In this document: positions 48,211 to 59,373 of the stretch, piece by piece
Layout of the letters: each line of letters opens with the position of its first letter
How positions within the stretch are numbered: position 1 is the first letter of the stretch
NCBI GenBank assembly: GCA_036971715.1
Contig: JAVHJL010000003.1
Span: 992,001-1,056,000, forward strand
Source: Arthrobotrys musiformis
Taxonomy: Eukaryota; Ascomycota; Orbiliomycetes; Orbiliales; Orbiliaceae
DNA: 64,000 bases
Direction of reading: 5' to 3'
Notes under the pieces: model-generated
What the model saw: the letters and a program-made list of their open reading frames with translations, nothing else
The model's database searches: none
Told to the model about the DNA's origin: nothing
Position numbers and translations under genes: made by a program

Positions 48211-49035
48211 ATGCCTCTCATCGAAATACCAGCTTTTTCCTTCGGGAACTTCAGAATGCCTCTCATTAAAAAACATCATTCCTTCGGTACCCGTAACGCC
48301 CAACTCCAAGAAACGGAGACTAAGTGGCCCAATTTCCGGGGCTACCACCCCGGCTTAGACAAGTACATCAATCAGAGAGATGTCTCTCCTATCCCGTACG
48401 GGTTGATCCACCAAATGACCCTGGCCATCAAGGATATCGAGGCCAAGATCGCCTACGAGGTCAGCACCAGAGTCTTGAAAACGGACACCCCTCTATCGTA
48501 CGATGAAGTCCACGACTACGTTCACGAAGAACTCTCCCTCGACTCGAACGTAAAACTATACCTTCAAGCCTACGAAGAACCCGAAGAAGACGAAAGAGAG
48601 TTCCCCGACTTACTCCAGCTAACGAGCAACGGACAAGTTTCGAAACCCAAGTTCGAAAATTGTGACATCCGAGTCTACCAAGCCTTTCCGGAAAACTTCA
48701 AATGGAGTGTGGCTTTGGTCCAAGTTCTTGAGGAGATGGGGATCCTACCCATCGATTGGATGCTCTTGCAACTGGGGATGTCTGAACCCTCTTTTACCGG
48801 TCGTGCAGAGCTGGCTGAGCGAAGGCTACAATCCAAAGAGTGGAGTTCGGTAATTAACTCTATAATGGAGGAGATGGAGGAGAAATGGAGTGGCTATTTC
48901 AGGCTTTCATTTACCTCAGTTTTGATCGATGTCAGAGCTTCGATCATACCGGAGGAGCAGAAACTTGTCAACTTGGTTACACCCAACGTCTTTGGGGATT
49001 TGACGGGTTCAATAATGGCTTTGTCCATTTCATAA
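48211..49035 (+). CDS. Hypothetical protein, helical, unknown family
   Basis: Single exon, 274 aa from ATG 48211; the frame opens at 48187 but without ATG. It starts MPLIEIPAFSFGNFRMPLIK, where the phrase MPLI recurs after 15 residues, followed by a soluble acidic helical protein (EEPEEDEREFPDLLQL; VLEEMGILPIDWMLLQLGM; INSIMEEMEEKWSGYFRL). No signal peptide, membrane segment or known catalytic motif. Good codon continuity and a pyrimidine/A-rich leader support it as a gene. Function unknown. Confidence 0.65.
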   Translation: MPLIEIPAFSFGNFRMPLIKKHHSFGTRNAQLQETETKWPNFRGYHPGLDKYINQRDVSPIPYGLIHQMTLAIKDIEAKIAYEVSTRVLKTDTPLSYDEVHDYVHEELSLDSNVKLYLQAYEEPEEDEREFPDLLQLTSNGQVSKPKFENCDIRVYQAFPENFKWSVALVQVLEEMGILPIDWMLLQLGMSEPSFTGRAELAERRLQSKEWSSVINSIMEEMEEKWSGYFRLSFTSVLIDVRASIIPEEQKLVNLVTPNVFGDLTGSIMALSIS

Positions 49036-50382
49036 AAGAGAGGGAAAAAAAAAAATAAAATAAAACAAAAAAAAACAGCACAAACAATCTTAAAAAAAGT
49101 TCAAAATTTAAAATTTTTCAAAAAAAAAAAACCATTGAAGAGAACAGGAAGATTTGTCAGTCTTCCACACCTCACAAAATGTGAGGTTTAATTAGTGTTT
49201 TCAATTTTTGGCTTCTCAAATTAATACCTGTGATTGATGATATGGTTATTCACAATACGGGGGTCTAAGAGAAGGCTCGATGGTATAATACAGGGCTCGA
49301 TTCAAACCCTATAGCACCCTATCCAATAACCTGTATGTTGGATTTTTTAGATCAATAGAATAATAGAATACCAAGAAAATCTTGAAACTTTAGTTCCCTC
49401 GTGAGACCTGTGTGTGCATTTATTCTAAGGATGAGTATGCGTACTCGAGTTCTCTCTGCAGATCTGCCCCACATATTTAAATTATCTCATTCTTCAATGT
49501 ACCCCGCATGCGCAGCTTCAAACCGATTTGATAAATCGTAAATATTCGTTCGAGTAGTATAATTAGCTTAAAAAAAGGGGATATTTCCTCATGTCAACAT
49601 GGTCGAACTGTATACATGGAACAAAGCAGCCAGATGAGAGTTTCGCAAGCTGTATTGGCCCTCGCAATTTTGTGTCTTTATAGGTACTCCGCGCAGAATA
49701 TAGATGATAATGATAACTAACCCTCCGCCATCTTGCACGCCGCCACGTCATGTTTTTGTAATTATAATTTGCTGTCGTATTTTTTGCTTTCTCGCCCTTC
49801 CTGGCTGGGCGTGGAGAACACTAGTGTCAAGACCGAGCAGAAGTTCGAGAACCGCTTTGGATTATGAGCTTGAAGAAGTTTATACAACAAGAGCTTACTT
49901 CCAGCTTCTACTCGACAGAATTTCTGCGACCTAATTTATTTCCATTGATAACCTCACTCTCTAATATAATAAATTAAGAATCGGAATTCAAAAAGTCGCC
50001 TTGGTCGGTCGCCTTGATGGGTGGGCCCGCTTGCAGCCCAGATCGCTTGCTCTGCCACTCAAAAAGCCGACTTTTTGTGAACCCTCCGCCAACCGAAGGA
50101 CATCCACAACTACAGCAAAGCCACTAATGTAGTCTTGACAGAAAGTTGACAGGGTCATGATATCCTATGATATAAACAGCATCATGGTCGGGTGGGTGGT
50201 TTGACTCTTAAATTAAGATTTAATTATCGCGTCGCCTTTATAAATATATCGCGAGATATCAATCGATCTCGGAATTGCTTCGAGCTACCTTCAAAATTAA
50301 AGACCGCCCGTGCGAACTCTGATCCCAAGGACGATTCGCAGCATCGAGCTCGAGAAACAGTAATCCAAATTACCACAAAACC
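49036..50382. other. Intergenic 1.3 kb, no gene seen
   Basis: Begins with A-rich tracts (49045-49130), then AT-rich DNA. The last 200 nt is the leader of the F-box gene. Confidence 0.45.
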
Positions 50383-51519
50383 ATGCGTTTACCATTCCGA
50401 AAGACCCTCCCAAATTCCCCTCCAACGCCCCCTATATTTTTAATCCCTGAACTCGCAGAGAAAATCCTCCTGGAGGTACCCGCACTACAGGTCTTGACTA
50501 CATGTCGCGCTGTTTGCAAAACATGGAGGGACCTCATAGACACCTCCTCGCCAGACCTAAAATATTATTCAACGTCTGGTCTTAAACGACCTAGTACATG
50601 TACAAGTAATATCGTGGCCGGCCCGTCTCGCCCACGGCAGAGGCCTCCACCGTATCTCGCACCCCATCCACAACTCTTAACCCCAATCGCAGTCGACGTT
50701 CTTACAATATTTTGGAAGAAACTAGCAGAACATGGGATCACTATGGGTAGACTTCGGCCGTCTATTCGGGAATGGGTAGTAAATGTAATTTCGAACCGGC
50801 CGGGACGTTCGGGCGGTCGTCGAGGCAGCAGTAGTTCGAGCATGAACGGTTTCCAAGAATGTCTTTTCGTCGCGGGGTTCATTTTGATAGCTCTGCCAAT
50901 GTCGGCCGTCCACAAGGCCTCTTCCTTCATCAAGAAAAGATACGGGACAGTTGGGAGGAAGAAAAGGGCTGTGACCAAGCTGGGGAGGAAACTCATCAAG
51001 CAATTCACTCCGGTATGGCAAAAAGTTCAGATATTCCGCCCCCACGATCCGGAATTTCAAGGGGTTCTTATCGACGCCGGGACGAACTGGACACATGATT
51101 CGATCGATGCTTGGGATCATAGCATCAGTCTACCAAAAAATTTTAACAGACTATCCGACGCGGCAAACGCTCTGATGACGCCTCTAGTTGAAGCGATATA
51201 TTCAGGAAAGCTTCTTATCATTGATCCGCCCTCGACGGACCCGGCGGAGTTGGCAACAGCAAGGATACCGTCCGCAGGGATTGATCTGACCTACAAATTT
51301 GATGGACCTGGGCCCATAATCAATATAATTAGTCGATACGATGGGGAGCCAAAAGAATCATTCCTATTTGAAGCGTATCACCCCTTCAACGTGACATATA
51401 AGTTCACGAGGCTATTGGAGGATGAGAGAATATCATGGGGGGTTTCTGCGAATACTCTCTGGAGAAACGATCAGCCGCTATATGAAGAGGAACCGGCGTC
51501 CACCGAAGATGCTTCATGA
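50383..51519 (+). CDS. F-box-like protein
   Basis: Single exon, 378 aa. The F-box-type N-terminus at about residues 20-55 reads IPELAEKILLEVPALQVLTT followed by CRAVCKTWRDLID, with the typical C-x-x-W. The middle part has a basic stretch (KKRYGTVGRKKRAVTK) and a possible hydrophobic patch (GFILIALPMSAV). The C-terminal half, with SAGIDLTYKFDGPGPIINII and RISWGVSANTLW, resembles fungal F-box proteins of unknown substrate. Probable SCF adaptor. Confidence 0.78.
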   Translation: MRLPFRKTLPNSPPTPPIFLIPELAEKILLEVPALQVLTTCRAVCKTWRDLIDTSSPDLKYYSTSGLKRPSTCTSNIVAGPSRPRQRPPPYLAPHPQLLTPIAVDVLTIFWKKLAEHGITMGRLRPSIREWVVNVISNRPGRSGGRRGSSSSSMNGFQECLFVAGFILIALPMSAVHKASSFIKKRYGTVGRKKRAVTKLGRKLIKQFTPVWQKVQIFRPHDPEFQGVLIDAGTNWTHDSIDAWDHSISLPKNFNRLSDAANALMTPLVEAIYSGKLLIIDPPSTDPAELATARIPSAGIDLTYKFDGPGPIINIISRYDGEPKESFLFEAYHPFNVTYKFTRLLEDERISWGVSANTLWRNDQPLYEEEPASTEDAS

Positions 51520-51771
51520 CAGCGACCAATGTCAACTCCTTATATGTGTATACTATAGTTTATCCAAGATTGTATCCGGCCTTAGTCTTTTGGCAGTTAG
51601 CGTCTTATAACTCGATTGTTCATTTGCATATGCTTTCGTTTGAATAAATATTAGTTGTCTCGTATCCGGATCACAAGAGTGAAATATTGGTTTGAATTTG
51701 TCTTTCATTCGCTCTCGCACATATTTATTTCGTAACCGCTATGTAAATACAAAACACACACTCTCCATCAA

Positions 51772-54700
51772 TTAGGAAAGGTAATAAAATATACACGCAT
51801 CAGTACGGTAATTGTAGATATAGCAGTAGCTCCCAGCAGGCTCCTTACGGATCCTTTGCGTGAAACCCGCAATCCTCTGCTGAACCTCCTGTAAATACTG
51901 CTTATCCGCACCGCTGGTCGCCGTTTGCATGACCTTCTTCCAACCTTCCGGACCCTGCAGTTGTGACAAACGAATGGCTTCAAGCACTTCATTATACACA
52001 TCGATCGCGATAACCGGCACCACCTTTGCTCCGAGTTCCGCCATCTTTCGTCGTGCATTTTCCATGACCTGTGGCCTGTTCGGTTTCTTTGCACCTTTGC
52101 GTTCAGTCGGCCAGATGACTAGGATTTCTCCTTCGTCAAAGGGGCTGCTGTTAGATGATCCTCCCGCCCCCCCACTAGCATTAGATTTATGGTGAAAGTG
52201 ACGCAGGTTCGGCAGAAGATCCTGAGTACTACTCAGCCTCCTCGCCTTCAGTATCTCCGTCATCCCTTCCTTCTTCCCTTCTCCAAGCTCTGCGGTAATA
52301 TGATTCACGAGTGAAGTTAAAAGTTGGTCTGTTTCCTCCCCTGTTTTCAAGTTTCGAACTTTAACGGTCTGATGGGTGACGATATCCCTTTTGATGATGA
52401 TTTGCCAACCGTATAGGTCCAGGTAGGATTTCGAGGTGCCAGCGCCGCTTAAGATGTCATCGTCTAGCTCAGCTCTAATGTTGCCAGCCCAAAGCGAGGC
52501 GGTAATGCGTATGCCGTAGGTTTTGAGGTCTTCGATGTTGGAGGCGGTGACGATAACGTCGCACTATATATATTGTCAGTGATGTCGATGCTCAGCGGAT
52601 ATGGTTTACTCCACTTACCCTACGCGTTGATATCGTGTGCTCCTCGTCCAACATATGTCTCTTCTTCTTGACTTTGCCTGCTCTCAAGTTGTGTTTCATG
52701 ATCCCCCGACTAAGGGCATCGAAAGTCAACTTGAACCCCGTGGCATGGACTTTGCCCACATCTGCTGGTGTAGATATTGGTCTTGATGCCTTAACCAAGT
52801 CATCATATCTCCCACCACTCGCTAGCACCTGTCTGCCCATCTGTGTACCATCACTGGAGCAACTAAAGACGATACCGCCTGGGTAATACTGGTGATCGTA
52901 AACGTTCAAAGGTGTAAAGTACACTTTCCTCTTGACGCCAAACTTCTTAAGATAGTCAAAGACATTTCGGAGATGATCGAACGCCTTAGAGCAAGAAGAA
53001 AATGTTTTGCAATTAGACGTGATACTTTTAAGCCTCTTAAAGCCTTTCTCGAAATCTTGTTCCTTCCAATCAAAGCGTTTGAGCTCGGCGAGAGATGCCG
53101 TGGATGCTATCTTTCCAATTTTGACATCTCGAAAGACGGAATCCCACTTCTCGCCCGTGCTCAATCGGCTCAGCTCTGTTAAGACAGCGTGGCGTACTGA
53201 TTGCTCAATCCCACAGAAGTCAAATATGAGTCTTAGGACGTCGAGATGGCTGATGTTGAACTCCATCTTTCCGTGTTGGAAAAATGGAAAGCTCTCAATG
53301 ATCTCGTCCACTACCTTGATCACCTCAGCTTCTTTGAGATCGGTATCTCGGCCTTTCGATATAATATCGAACACAACCTCGCCATAAGAACTTGGTTGGC
53401 CAAAACCATGCCCATTTTCTCGGAAAACTATTCCGAAGGAGTAGCTCTTGGTGTACGTTTGTTCTTGGATAGCGAGTTGTCTTGCATATGGTAAAACTTG
53501 GTCATAACGGAGCTGTACCAGGTCACCTCGCTCACTTATTAGCTTCAAAGCATCCTCCCCGTAGTATCCGTTGTCCGGGACAAGGAAATTCTTCGTGACT
53601 TCAACTGCACCATGCCGCTTGAACACTGCCAAAATCTTTTCCTTGACATGCATGTCCACTACAAGTTGGTCAACGGCCTTTCCTTTAACTGGTTTATTGT
53701 CAAAGAATGGGTCATTGGTTGGCTTGTTGGGTTCGGAGAAAAGCTTCCGTAATATGAGAGCCCTTCGAGTGTCCCCCGAGGACGGGTCATCTAAACTCTC
53801 AACGACTTGATTGAAATTGTCGTCGTTGATTCTCAGAGGTATCGCGTGGCTAGTAAGCAACTCCGATGCGTCTGGTCGTTCAGATGCCTTCTGAAGCAGT
53901 TGTCGAATGATTTTGACTTCATCAACCTTAACTTCCGGGTTAAGACAGCTTGGGATGACTATCTCTTTACCCTTCAAGCCAGTAATATACTCCTGCAGCT
54001 CAAAACTAGTGGATGCTGGTTTACTACACATTTCGAAGAAGATAATCCCAAGCGAATACATGTCGACTTTCGTTGTGTAATGTGGATTCGACTTGTCTAA
54101 AACTTCGGGTGCCATGTATAATCGAGTTCCGATCTGAGTCGTCATAACGCTTTCATTGCCATCCTCCGCCTTATTAGTTGGGGCTTGCGCGTGAGACGAC
54201 TTTGGGCGATGATTTCCGACGCTTGCTGCTAAACCGAAGTCCCCGATCCGTGGCATGTTGGTTTGGCTCAAGAAGATATTCTCTGGCTTCAAGTCTCGAT
54301 GGATGATTCCCTTCTTATGGATATATTCTAGGCCATCGAGAACTTGACGGAGTAACTGCCAGTAGTCGTCGGGTCGCAAGTAGAGATCTTTATTAATAGC
54401 ATCTCTAAGTGTCTGTTTATCACAAAACTCCATTTGGATATAGAGAATCATTGGAGTTTGCGGACGCCCCGGAATGCTCTTCTTGGTCCCATCACTGCTG
54501 TCCTCGTCCTCGCCCTCGCCCTCGGAATCGATCTCATCTGGTTTATCCCCCGTTTGCATGCGGTTGGTTTCGCGGAGTTGAAGACGTGATTGCTCATCGT
54601 CATTCTCGTCATTCTCAGTCGCATTCTCTGAGGCTGTATCGTCGTCATCGGTTGTGTTGTCCTCTTCGTCGCTATCGGTTTCGAACACCCCGTTATTACT

Positions 54701-56913
54701 TTCCTCAGAAGAATATCCAAACTCGATGCCATCGTTTTTCAAGCTGATATAATCAAGATGAGACCTGGGCCCTTCCTCCACAGACTCAAAAAACGACCCC
54801 TGATCTGTCAGACTATACCCGTCCTCGCCACTCGTACTATCTACACCTTTGAAGGGGTTCCTATCGCTTGTCTCCATCCAGGTGGAATAGTATCGAACAA
54901 CATTCGGGTGATTTAACTGCGAGAGCAGCAAAACCTCCTTCAGAACATCATCGAGAGTATTAGAAGATGTCTCTATCACCTTCTTAACCGCGTAGAAGTT
55001 GCCATCGAATTTGTTCCTGGCTTTGACGACCTCGCCGAATCCTCCCCGGCCCAGACGTTGAATTTCGTCCCATTCCTGCGCATATCGTCCAGGCCTTCCG
55101 GTGAAGGAACCGCGCCTTCTTACAGGCGACATTGCCGTAGGGACTGTCTCATTATCTGTTAGGTCCTCGTCATAAGCATCATCGCCTTGTCGTAGGAATT
55201 CCATAGGCAGGAGATCAAAGACGCTAAGTCTCTTGTTCTGCTCCCGAATGAACATTTTTGTAAGGAAGGCTTTCAATGCTGCTGGGTATCTCGATTTAAG
55301 GGCGGCCTGGGGGGACGTGTGTTTCTCCTGCGGATTAAGCCCGGAGATCATCTGCACAATAAGGACGGCAAGATCCCAAATATCGGTTTTCTTTGTTGGC
55401 ACATTGGAAGCTGCCAGTTCCGGGGCTACCCAGAGGTCATTGGGATCGAAGTGTTCCTTGGTCCCATCCTGATAATCCTGCAAGGCTTGGAGGCGGTAAG
55501 ATATACCCGGGTCCGCGAATTTGACGATTGTTTTCCCGTCAACGGATTGGAATAGAAGTACATTTCTCGGATGGATTCTACGATGGACGATGCCGGCTTG
55601 GTGGAGATCTCGGAGGCCATCAAGCAACTGTAATATGTAAGACCGAACAACGGAAACTTTGAGACTACCTACGGTCTCTAGGAGATCCGCAAGTGAACCC
55701 TTCGTGGCATATTCCATAAGGATGTCTATTCTGAATTTTCGAGCATCCTCGTGATCGTCGCCTGCATAATCCACTGGAATCTCAGTTATATTAGTTGCAA
55801 GGACCTCCACAACGCTGTTGTAGCGCTGGTTCTCTTCTGATGGTATCAGTTTAGATAGGTCCGTCTCGAGTTTTGTGAGAAGCTGTGTCCCTTCCGAGGA
55901 GCTTGGATGTGGGTTGGTCCACTCTATTTCTTTTAACACCAATGCAACATCAAAGTCCTGTGCGACTTCAAATATAGGCCGGACGGCGTATACCTTCGTG
56001 CTTCCGTGTCTCTGGAGCAGTACCATGCCTCCAACCTAATTTTGCGGCGGGGCTAATGAGCAACATGATATATAATTTTTGAATGATAGAAATTACCTTT
56101 CGGAATCTCCCATGATTACCAATTGTATCTTTTACAATCAGCCTTTCAGGGAAGGAACGGCATACACCATCTCCAGTATCTGCAGCCTCATCATTAGGCA
56201 GGTGCGAACTTTGTGCTTCCAACCGGACCCGTCGTTTCTGTTGGGCTTGATTGAATGCTTTTTTGGTTCGTTGCCTTTCTGCTTCGGCTCGGCGTTCTAC
56301 TTCTACCTTTCGCTCATTTTCCGCCTGAGCTGCTTCCTCAGCTTGTCTTTTCCTCTCGGCTTCTTCTTTTAGAGCCCTCTCTTCGAATAAAGCCGGTTTG
56401 TGGGCATCTGCATCCTTGGCATTGGCTCTGTCATTGAGGTACTGCCTTACTTCTTCAGCAATGACGGACATCATTTCATCGCCCATACAATCCGCAATCT
56501 GTCTTTTAACAAGAGCCTCAAGGGCTCTTTGATGCTCTACTCTCAACCCTATTGGGTCGGAAAGTTTGATGACAGGTGCCACCTTGGGGTAAACGGACGG
56601 AAACTCGACATTTAGAGTTATCCCGGTCTCTGAGTCTGTTTCAGCTTTGAGGTTTAGCTTGAAGCAATGGGCTACTTTCGCCTGAAAAAGTGCATTAGAC
56701 ATTGCTTAAAACGAAATTATATGAACTTCAACTTACAGTCCACGCCCCAGCTGCTTTTTCTACGAGTTCGAATTCATCTGGGTACATGGATTCCATGACC
56801 AGAACTTCATTGCTTTGGATATCTTCATAATTCGTTACCCCTCCCTTGTTTCCGGAAGGGGCGGCGGCTCCATTATTTTTCACGGTATTCTTCTTCTGGT
56901 TTTTGGGCGGCAT
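51772..56913 (-). CDS. GCN2: eIF2-alpha kinase GCN2
   Basis: Four exons on minus: 56737..56913, 56097..56681, 52619..56035, 51772..52563; about 1656 aa, the usual length. Senses uncharged tRNA during amino-acid starvation and phosphorylates eIF2-alpha. Domains in order: RWD (about 25-150; NEVLVMESMYPDEFEL), a charged coiled coil (KEEAERKRQAEEAAQAENER), a pseudokinase with HRRIHPRN and ADPG in place of HRD and DFG, then the active kinase (IQRLGRGGFGEVV, VKKV; a long acidic insert of about 130 residues; HRDLKPEN; IGDFGLA; TRLYMAPEV), a histidyl-tRNA-synthetase-like domain (ASGGRYDDLV), and a C-terminal domain for ribosome/dimer contact. Splices are clean, phase 0 (three gtaag/gtaat donors). Kinase residues are intact. 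The reading of exon 1 depends on MPPKNQKKN at 56913. Confidence 0.96.
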
Positions 56914-59373
56914 TTTGATAGAGTCGTGTAGATCGAAATGATATTGAGCTTTTGTTGTAAACGTTGCAATTAATTGTTGTTCAATATTTCCTGTGCCCGG
57001 GCTCGCTCAGGTCTGAAGCAAAGACGGTAGACGCGAGGTGCCACCGTTCCCAGTCTGCAGCTGGCGCTGCAGGTTTAGGGTTCGGATCTCCGATGCATGG
57101 TTACTATTGGTGTTTTCGAATGAAGTTGTCGTTATTTGTGGATTCGGACCTGCAGTGCTGCTGCAGTGTAAGCTGTTGATTTGAAGGTGGATTTGGGGCG
57201 ACGGACAAATCAGAGAACTGAGTCAAGGTGGTCTCGCTGTCAACACAGTTTGATGCTCATAATCCAACATTATATTACATAATCTATGCAGCTTTTCGAT
57301 GTCCTGCGAGTTTATATAAAACACCCAATTTTTATATCGATATCTCTGCATTTTTTCTACGGTCATGTTGCGCGATACTTTTATTATGAGTAGTAGGAGT
57401 TTGAAGCCGAGTATTTAGATATCTGATCCGACGTTGTCGCTCTATCTTTCAATCAAAGGTCGTGCTACGTACCAAGATTCGTTGGTGAGGCTGCGAATCT
57501 ATAATTGGTCATTGGGCTCAGCGTTCAGGTGCACCAACTGAAGTGTCCCAGCTCAAGGGATCGAATCAAGCCTATATACGTATGCAATTGTACGGATGAC
57601 CAGTTGCTACAAAAGGGTTAAGCTGGTACCACCTTGGTTGCGAGAGGATCCATGAGCGAGCTAAAGTAGTCCTTGCAGGCATCATGGCAAAAGCCGTCAT
57701 TTATATCTCAGGAAGGTACGTAGAATTCGAATGTTATTAGTAACGACTATGGATTCGAGGCTATAACTGGCACACACATCGGCAGATCCGATTTATTCTC
57801 ATGCAAGTCTAACTAAATGTGATATAACAAAAGAGCAGGGATCCCACCCAAGCTGTTGGGCCTCGATTTTTTTTTTTAAATCAGTCGAGAGTCTGTTGTA
57901 TGTTGAAACTTGGTCCAAAGGAATTCGATCGAACAATTGAGCCGATATACATCTGCAAGCCAGAAGTATTGCAAGCAAGGGCTGATATGAGGCAGCACTT
58001 GGAATGCTCCCAAATTCTCAGAGCCGAAACAACCACCCGTATTCTAAAATTTTTTTGTCATTCCCGGTTGCATGAGCTCATATCGTTACGAGAATGTGGG
58101 GTATAGAGACAAAAACCTGCCAACATTGAACATTTTGTAACTTGAAATACACCAGACTGATTCCGAAATGGTTAGGTGGAAGGTGTGTGTGTACAATGTT
58201 CCCGAGGCTGCCGGGAAAGACGGTGCCAAAAAGCCACTAACGAGCCTGCAAGTTGGTGATTTTAGCATCTACAAGTTCGATGTGCCAGCTGAAAAACGGG
58301 TGAAGAATCGTCGGACAGGCCTAGTCACCGTCTTGGCAAGGATTGTTAAGAGGGTGGCCATTGGCCGTGTGGAGTTGGATCGGATAAAGATGGCAATGTT
58401 ACGATTCCAAACACGCCACGTGAAATGAAGGGAAGACGAGTTTGAGGAAAAAACGGAAGATAGAATCAAGGCCCAAATGTTGGGCAAAGTGGAGGTTCTT
58501 TTGCTAGTGGGGGGAACTGATTAAAACCTAGAAATATACCATCTTCCTTGTGCTGATAAATCCTGTAGTCTGTTTCATCAGAAAAGGATATCTTTTTTCT
58601 TCAACCGACGTCGACATCAAGGACAAGTATTCTCCCGCTGAGAATCTGGAACATCCTCACGTCGTGCTAGCGTGAAGAGATGCAGCTGAATGACCAGGAT
58701 TGGTGATTGGACGCAAGGCTTGCGAGCTTAAGGCCGAATGCCGCAGAACAAAAACAGCGGCGGGCGCTACTTTGGAAATTTTGTCACAAGTGAAGATGCC
58801 CATAATACTAATACAGGAGAGGGGCGGGAAGGGGGCAGAATCAGAAGCAAGGAGGCCGAGGATGCTAACAATACTCGTAATCATGGCAGGGTTGACGTTA
58901 GAGCAGGAGTTCAGATTCAGGTCGACCTCCGCGCCCTATTTGAGGCTGCACTGCCCGACTTGATGGCCAGTCCACAGCAACCGAGCCTGACTTCTGGTGC
59001 CGTTCTGCAGCCCAAACAACAACAACCGCCGGCCCCAGCACCAAAACAACAACAACAGCGGCTCACACCACAACAACGCCCACCCCCCGTCTCCCTGCAG
59101 GCAGACCCGAAACCAAAACAATCTCTCCGGAAGACGCCTAGTCTGGCTGCATCCCTTCTTGCCATACCCCACCCTTCTCATTCGATAACTCTGTCCCTTC
59201 TCCCTCTCGATAACCAATCGCCTTGTTCCTCCCGGTCAATCTCCCCATCGCCTCATGCTCATCGCCCTCTTCTCTCTCCCTCATCATCAACAACATCCGA
59301 ATCTGTAGAGTACATACATCAACAACATCCGGAGGCACAAAACGTCACTCGAAAGCGAGACGCGTTTCTCAAC
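56914..59373. other. Intergenic 2.5 kb between divergent GCN2 and spindle-pole gene
   Basis: Holds both promoters. Near 58990-59300 a pyrimidine-rich, CAA-rich leader precedes the Cut12-domain gene; the frame from 58738 runs in phase through it but its low-complexity QQQ/PPP/SSS content and the conserved start at 59374 argue that it is 5' leader. A small open frame at 58168-58428 is listed separately. Confidence 0.5.
58168..58428 (+). CDS. Doubtful small basic ORF
   Basis: 86 codons with an A at -3 of the ATG. The product is strongly basic (EKRVKNRRTGLV; VKRVAIGRVELDRIK) and has no recognised family. It could be a short protein, a remnant, or noise in the GCN2/spindle-pole intergenic space. 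No intron signals support extension. Confidence 0.2.
   Translation: MVRWKVCVYNVPEAAGKDGAKKPLTSLQVGDFSIYKFDVPAEKRVKNRRTGLVTVLARIVKRVAIGRVELDRIKMAMLRFQTRHVK

Noticed and set aside
58738..59373. Long in-frame extension upstream of the spindle-pole gene
   Set aside because: QQQ/PPP/SSS low complexity, CAA-rich leader-like DNA, and the family start is MLAWL at 59374.
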